Shown here one piece after another: positions 58,060-64,000 of a DNA stretch of 64,000 bases; positions within the stretch are counted from its first letter, which is position 1, and every line of letters begins with the position of its first letter. The stretch spans positions 1 through 64,000 of the forward strand of contig MU119358.1 in the NCBI GenBank assembly GCA_014904845.1, given 5' to 3'. The notes beneath the pieces were generated by a model. It saw only the letters and a list, made by a program, of their open reading frames with translations. It was not told where the DNA came from and made no database searches. The DNA is from Acephala macrosclerotiorum (Eukaryota > Ascomycota > Leotiomycetes > Helotiales > Mollisiaceae). Made by a program: the position numbers and the translations under genes.

Positions 58060-59460
58060 AAGCCTGACAACGGAAGGCATTCCGATCAGGAAGGACGCTC
58101 CACCGCCAATCAATTGTCTCGCCTAGATTTATTTATTGATTTGATCTGGGCCGGAATCATCGCCAATCTCTCGGCAACTTTCAGTCAATAGGCATTCATA
58201 GAAAGTGGTGCATCTCTCCGAAACACCGTCCTCGAGTTCATACTTCTGTTTATCCCAAAATGGCGTGCCTAGGGTCATCTTCGAGCATTCTGCATCAACC
58301 ATTTCGATGACGATCTCTTTCGGTGCAACTTCGTGGTTTGGATCCTCATCCTGGCAGTCGTTTACGGGATCAATGCACCATTTGCTTTCGTGCCGGATAG
58401 TGGCAATTCGCTGAAGCTACTCATTGGGGTCCACCTCATTTCTCAAGCCTCCTTCCTTGTTGCGTACACGGAATAAGCGATCTTCATCTCATTTCTGCGA
58501 CCACAAGCCGTCTTCGAGGTCTGCGCGATGTTAATAGCCGCCGGCCTCTGGATCGCTGCCATCTTCGTCCCGTATCCTGGCAAAGTTGGACTCATTGTCG
58601 GTGCCATCGTGGCCGATTATCCTGTCGATATATTTCTACGATCACCTAGAGTTGATCGCTATCTTACGCCCGGTTGGAAGCAGATCTCGGACATTGACCA
58701 CTATTTAGAGAGAGAGGCATGAAGGATTCTTTATCGTCATCCTTGGTGAGGACGTGTTTCGTCTCATCGAAAGAAGTCCATCTGGAATGGGCATACATTC
58801 TGGAGCTGCTACAGTCGTCACGGCCTTGTTGATTTACTATGGTCTCCATTGGCTCTATTTTAATAGTGATTCGAGTAAGAAGTTCGTTTATGCACTTCGC
58901 CGGACGTGGTAGAAACCTGTTCTGTGGCAAATATAAATATGGCATCTATTCCCAAAGAACCTTCCCACACTAGAGAACAACTTTCATGTAGTGTTCGCAT
59001 CACTTCTCATCGTCGCTGCCTCAACTCTCTTCCTCGTCGAGTACCGGACCGGCCCCAAGTCAATAGACACGGTAACAGCTCGAGCATCTGCCAACGAGGG
59101 CGAGGACAAATCTGATGCTGTTTCCTTTGCATTATGGAGTGCGTCGACATCACTACCTGTCGCGCTCTTTTCCATGACTGTAATGGCCCTACTAAACCGA
59201 CCCTTTGATCCGCCAAAGACATTGCTCGCCAACAATCGCTACATTCGACTCGCTGTGATTTTCGTCATAGCATGTCTGTTAAAGATCAAGAATTTGACTG
59301 GCTTGGTGGTGCGGTGCCGCCGATTGGCTTTTGTGGTCCTTGCTCATCTGGGAACCGATCGCAGGCTTGGAGAAAGACTGGAAATTCATGGAGCCATAGG
59401 ATGGCTGAGAATGTGGAGTAATTCTTCGGATCTGATGATTCGAGCATCGTTAAGAATAAC
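58060..59460 (+). pseudogene. LtrA-like (low temperature requirement A) membrane protein, degraded
   Basis: A continuous plus frame starts around ANQLSRLDLFIDLIWAGIIA, matching the ELFFDLVWVGI-type opening of LtrA proteins, and continues through hydrophobic helices (LISQASFLVAYTE, MLIAAGLWIAAIFVPYPGKV, SFALWSASTSLPVALFSMTV). It is broken by TAG 58189-58191, TAG 58270-58272, TAA 58474-58476, a +1 frameshift near 58718-58722 (DIDHYLEREA to GFFIVILGEDVFRLIE), TAG 58910-58912, TAA 58934-58936, and a further frame change near 59290 where WLLWSLLIWEPIAGLEKDW continues. The family is predicted membrane proteins of unclear role. No intact start could be found. Confidence 0.75.
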
Positions 59461-59526
59461 ACCCAACATCAATATTTTCAGATTAGCACCTAGGAGAACA
59501 TCGAAATCGGGTCCCGACTTCCTTCT

Positions 59527-60939
59527 TCACTGGCCCACTACCTCTGCATTCGGACAAACAACCAACTTCCCCCTCACCTCCCCCCTCTCCAACCGTCCCA
59601 AACCCTTCCCAACTTTATCCAACCCCCCAATAACCTCCACACTCCCCATCTTCAACCACCATCCCTAAACCCTTCTTCTAGATACGTCTGGAAGATCCAT
59701 TTAACATACTCTTCATTCTCTGGCTTGAGATAATTGTCTGCGTACTGGACGAATTTTCCTTCCACCCCTTCAGGTAGGATGACACCTGTAAGAAGAATGT
59801 CGGGTTAGTGTACCTCTCTCATGGTTTGGGAAGAGATGAGAGGAGGTCCTGGAAGTACTGGAATTTTCGAGTTTTTAGACTTGAAGGGGAGAGGGAGATA
59901 TTAGGAGGGGGGAACTTACTGGGGTTTATGGGCATGGTGGTGATGAACGCTCCTCCTCCTTGAGCAGCGAGTAGGTCTCCGAATAGGGATTGGGAGGAGG
60001 AGCCTATGGCGTCGAATATTGCTTTGTATGGTCCATGATATCGAAGGTTTGCTGAAAGCATCGATGCTGGTAAGTGATAATCTAGGACCTCAACAGCACC
60101 GAGCTCTTTCAAGATAGCGTGATTTTGGGGAGATGCTGTGGTGAAGACTTGATGCCCTGCCTGATGGATGTCAGTTCAGGAAAAAGAAAGAAGAAGGGAA
60201 GGGGCGACGGGAGGAAGAGGAAAGGAAAGATACCTGGACAGCAATCTGAACACCAAACCACCCCATCGTCGAACCTCCTCCCCAGATAAGAACTTTCTCT
60301 TCTTTCTTTAATACGTTCTTGGATGGACGATTGAGGCTGAGTTAGAGTGTTAGCGCGAACATTGCAGCGTGGACGATGGATACTGATGTCGCGTCTTCAA
60401 ATGGGGTGTCCGATCTAGTTTTTTTTTTTGTTAGTATGGACTTTGTTAGAGGGGAAATGAGAAAGCGCGGGGGGCGGGTAACGTTAGCGATAAGTAATTC
60501 CGTAGAGAGCGTGTATTTTTGATGAGTACCGAACCGATGATCGTTGCGAAGTGCGACGGCGGTCATGCTTAAGACTCTGTCGCCAGGTTTGAAGCGAGTT
60601 ACTCCTTCTCCGGCAGAGTGGATGTAGCCTGCTACATAATCTGGTTTTGCTCTCAGTTATATGTATTGGTTGAGCGGAAGGGCGGGGAGGAAGTACTGCC
60701 TATGATCGCGGGGTAGGTGAGTGGAATTGAGATTATTCCTTTTGCGAGTTTCCAGTCTCCTGGGTGGAGGGTACTGCTTGATTCTGGAGAAGTGATTAGA
60801 GTGGATGTATGATAGGGCGGGGGAAGAGGAGGGTACTTGCCTTGATGACTATTTCTCCTGGACCGGGGTTCGGGATGTCCGCTGGTCCGAGTTTAAATGC
60901 TTTGCCTTTAGCAGGCAACCAAGCTGCAATGTTTGCCAT
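59527..60939 (-). pseudogene. Zinc-type alcohol dehydrogenase / enoyl reductase-like gene, damaged, about 6 exons
   Basis: ATG 60939 (MANIAAWLPAKGKAFKLGPA). Inferred exons: 60837-60939, 60697-60783, from 60640 down to about 60483, up to 60414 down to 60234, 59920-60160, then from 59785. The MDR fold is clear: NPGPGEIVIKA, TLHPGDWKLAKG, IHSAGEGVTRFKPGDRVLS, nucleotide-binding VLIWGGGSTMGWFGVQIA, then AGHQVFTTAS and YKAIFDAIGSSS. Damage: in-frame TAA 60342-60344 in FALTL-stop-LSLN, an apparent one-base slip at the T-run intron (about 60415-60482), and TGA 59652-59654 where one missing base moves the conserved C terminus (MGSVEVIGGLDKVGKGLGRL) out of frame, ending at 59527. Closest in style to trans-acting enoyl reductase-like MDR proteins. 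Convergent with the LtrA pseudogene. Confidence 0.7.
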
Positions 60940-62783
60940 TTAATTTATATCGAATGCGAGATTTCCTAGCTTGAAGTTCGTTATTTGATCCTGCTATAGG
61001 CAAGTCAAAGTCCGACAAACTACCAGATTTTATCATCGACTTAAGAAAGAATCCATCTGTACGATCAAGCCGGATCCCACAGTGACATGCAATGACCAAG
61101 AAGTCATTACAGCGTCGTGGGCCAAGAGGAGAGTTGGTGAGCATGTCGCAGAGGTTGCTGTAGTGTATTACTAATTCCACCAGTTACCCCTGGGAGTTGG
61201 AATGACCACGTGATTGGGCAGCCTGAAGCAGCCAAAGCAAGTTTTCGCTGTAGCCTTGGGGTGCCCTTTGCATTTTAAGGTTGATTTAGGGTTTCTGGAG
61301 ACAGCAGGAATGTTGCTTGGTCCTTGATCTCAAACCTAAGCAAGATTTTCACAAGCTTCATCTGCTTCGTTGAGATTTTGATGCGCACGCGCGCTGTGAG
61401 GCTAGCATTTGCTCCGCTAGAAGACGTCGACCGAAATACCATGTGATTGCAGAAGTAGATGATCCTAAAGTAATGTAGAATCAAAATTGGTGCACATCTC
61501 GTGCAACTTGAAGGGTTCCTGCATGGCAGATGTCACACAGAAACGGCTAACGACTGATGCTACACAGTATACGCAGATTACTTAACTTAAAGCTCAAGTA
61601 ATCAGTATGAAGGGTTTGTAACCACATATGAGATTTTGGCTTCCCAAATTTGTGTAGAAAAGGTTAAATGCGTGCTGACACGAGATGTTGGAAGTTTTGC
61701 ACTCTTTCTTAGAGGATTGTGGCTCAGCAGTGTTTCCGAAATGACAAGTCAATTAAAATCGAATTGCGAGCCGAAATCCGGAAGAGAATTAGAGCTCCAT
61801 TCCTTTGTAATTCGTGAAGACCTGGTCAAGAGAATGAAACGGAGCGAAGAGCGATGCAAAATTGAACAATGTGCTCCTCAATCACGACAGCACTTGCTTC
61901 AGGGGCTCGCTTGCCTCAACTCCCCGCAGGAAGCAAAAGGACTGCCAACGAATTCAACCACAAAGAACGTTACAAAGGTACATCACAATGCAGCCAAATT
62001 CGATTCCTCATCTTAGCAGTACGTACAGCAAATATGTAGGGACGACAGCGATCTTTTAATTTCACCTTCAAGGCTTCTCAGGTGCTCGTGCCACTCGAAG
62101 GTCAACTGCCCTTAGCAGCCTAGCAGCGGAAACAGTGCTTCTGGGAGCACCCGCCGCGCCAGCGCGATGCCAAGTTCAGCCAATCGCAGCCAACGGCCCA
62201 CTTTCCCCACAAAATGTTATTTCCACCTTCCTTTCTCAAGGAACACAATCTTCACTCCTCGCATCTCTTCGCCTCTCTTCACCGGCCCAAATCTCGAAGA
62301 ACATGCAGGTCGCCTGCACCAAAGCTCAAGGAGCGTAGCATCGACCAACTGGAGCAATCCATCCGATACTTGACAGATCTTCTAGGCCATCTCAATGGCT
62401 GGCAGAAGACGAGGGATAAGGATCACAGCAGCGAAGTCGTGACCCTAGTGGCCGGTAAATTCAGGTACCGGCCAATCCAGAGCTAGGATTGCGTTGGCTC
62501 AAGAGAGCTTCATTTGTTTCTTTCCTTATCGAACTTCTCCATGCGGCAGATCCGCGTTTGTCCCGGATTGGCGTGCAATCGCGCTGTCCCACTTATGGGA
62601 GGTGCTACCTGTAGCACTTGATCAATTTACATACAGATATCTATTAGATAAGAGCCATGCCCTATTTCTTTTTTTTACCCCTCGCCCCTCTCTCTTTCTT
62701 TTCGTGCGTCTCTATTGGAAGACTTCTGGTCCAAGTGCTTGAGATAGAGCTTCAATTGTAGTTCTGAGCATTGATCTCTCATC
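60940..62783. other. Intergenic region upstream of the S28 peptidase
   Basis: About 1.8 kb. Plus-strand frames at 61636-62016 and 62135-62486 are open but have no family character and no coherent exon structure. The last few hundred bases, pyrimidine-rich near 62660-62700, form the peptidase promoter and leader. Confidence 0.4.
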
Positions 62784-64000
62784 ATGAAGGCCTCAATTGT
62801 TTCTGCCGTCGCCGCGTTGGCCAGCGTCGTGTCGGCAAACCAGTTTTTGAAGCTGGGTCGATTGGTCCCACCCATTGAGGAGGCGGATGAGTTTCCAGTG
62901 TCTACTTCTTCGGCTGCAAATGTTAATGGATCGGCGTTCTTCACTCAGCTTCTTGATCACGATGATCCTAGCAAGGGAACCTTCCAACAGAAGTTTTGGT
63001 GGAACGCCAAGAATTGGGCAGGACCAGGGTCACCAGTAAGTTGGAACCACGATTCTAGGTGCCAAAATGCTGAGTATGATACCAGGTTGTGTTCTTCACC
63101 CCGGGTGAAATTGCTGCCGCAGCATATGGTGGATACCTGACAAATGTCACCATCACTGGTCTGTTCGCTCAAGAAATTGAGGGAGCAGTGGTCATGGTCG
63201 AGCGTAAGTCAATTCCAGCTCTCCCTACGATATAGCATACTGACAAGATCTTAGACCGATACTGGGGCGAATCTTCTCCATACGACGATCTGACCACCGA
63301 GAATCTGCAACTTTTGACCCTCAAGCAAGCAATTGCTGACTTCACATACTTCGCGAAGACCGTCGACCTACCATTTGACACAAACCACAGCAGTAATGCT
63401 GACAAGGCTCCTTGGGTGTTTTCTGGAGGAAGCTACTCTGGTGCTTTGGCCGCATGGACCGAGTCTACGGCACCCGGCACGTTCTGGGCATACCACGCGT
63501 CGAGTGCACCTGTCGAGGCGATCGAGGACTATGTAAGTCGCGAATCCTGAAGCATGCTGGATGTCACTGACAATGGCCAGTGGCAATACTTCTACCCAGT
63601 CCAGGACGGCATGCCAAAGAACTGCAGCAAGGATATCACCCTCGTGATTGACTACATGGATGATGTCTTGATGCACGGAACCGCTGATGAGGTCTACTCG
63701 CTCAAGAAGATGTTCGGTCTCGAGGCTTTGGAGCACAATGATGATTTCATGAGGTGTGTATTCGTTTTTTTTTTTTTTTTTTTTCAATAGAACTATTCAG
63801 CTAACAAACTCAGTGTCCTCGAGAACGGCCCATGGTTGTGGCAATCAAATAGCTTTTACTCCAACTACTCTGGGTTCTACCAATTCTGCGATGCCATCGA
63901 GAATGTTGAGGCAGGTGCTGCTGTGACTCCAGATGAGAACGGTGTTGGTTTGGAGAAGGCTTTAACTGCATACGCCAACTGGGTCAACACCACTGTCATC
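62784..64000 (+). CDS. Secreted S28 family prolyl peptidase (AN-PEP-like), 3' end outside the window
   Basis: Exons 62784-63035, 63086-63203, 63255-63532, 63581-63753 and 63814 to beyond 64000. Donors GTAAGT (three) and GTGTGT; all acceptors keep frame. A signal peptide opens the protein (SIVSAVAALASVVSA). Then FFTQLLDHDDPSKGTFQQKF, the typical S28 start, VVFFTPGEIAAAAYGGYLTN, VMVEHRYWGESSPYDDL and the nucleophile motif GGSYSGALAAWTES with the catalytic Ser; WQYFYPVQDGMPKNCSKD follows. The catalytic Asp and His lie beyond the edge. Resembles the acid prolyl endopeptidase of Aspergillus niger (family S28): extracellular cleavage of proline-containing peptides for nutrition. The fourth intron has a run of about 20 T. 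Confidence 0.93.

Noticed and set aside
60415..60482. Intron in the dehydrogenase between LLIAN and DTPFEDA
   Set aside because: It has intron-like signals (GTTACC, CTAAC, CTAG), but splicing shifts the frame by one, and reading through also stays open. Left as unresolved damage or a T-run length error.
61636..62016. 126-codon plus-strand frame upstream of the S28 peptidase
   Set aside because: No domain, no signal peptide, no coherent exon structure.

Overview
The window comes from the nuclear genome of a filamentous ascomycete (Pezizomycotina). Genes sit about 1.5-3 kb apart on both strands. They carry short introns (mostly 44-70 nt) with GTAAGT-like donors, CTRAC-type branch points and CAG/TAG acceptors. 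Encoded proteins are typical of filamentous fungi: Lig4, fungal COP9 subunit 5, Fex1, an S28 prolyl peptidase and a Ptm1-like receptor. Placement in Leotiomycetes/Helotiales is my guess from protein flavour only.

Layout. 0-1 kb: a class I methyltransferase. 1-8.3 kb: gene-poor, with one conserved uncharacterised gene (4.0-5.5 kb). 8.3-11.4 kb: DNA ligase IV (NHEJ). 11.8-13.3 kb: a membrane-anchored pseudogene. 14.1-16.6 kb: a large uncharacterised gene. 17.1-44.7 kb: a housekeeping block with Swd2 (COMPASS), Oac1-type carrier, Ctu2/Ncs2 (tRNA thiolation), Ptm1/GPR107-like receptor, an uncharacterised gene, Ase1/PRC1, Csn5, mitochondrial GluRS, a type I Hsp40 with a CaaX-like end, ribosomal eL32, an uncharacterised gene, a Sec2-domain protein, uracil phosphoribosyltransferase and a Fex fluoride exporter. 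Most are divergent or convergent neighbours. Their reading frames stay open across every inferred splice junction. An intron-containing tRNA-Ala(UGC) lies at 45.0 kb.

45.6-61 kb is very different. It holds a local array of a protein family I do not recognise. There are up to eight copies or fragments in about 10.5 kb, mostly on the minus strand, recognised by a shared 'FLxRVVxELRSF' box and an 'LPFYxL' box. Only the copy at 55046-56083 is fully open. The others carry nonsense codons, frameshifts or truncations, or are split by a degenerate insert. Two clear nonsense codons (47485 and 53335) fall exactly where a sister copy encodes Gln (CAA/CAG to TAA/TAG), the change expected of RIP-like C-to-T mutation. 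The next two genes, an LtrA-like membrane protein and a zinc-type alcohol dehydrogenase, are pseudogenes with the same style of damage. The decayed block ends before an apparently intact secreted S28 peptidase (62.8 kb to the edge). I read this as a duplicated, subsequently mutated and rearranged subregion, flanked by healthy core genome.
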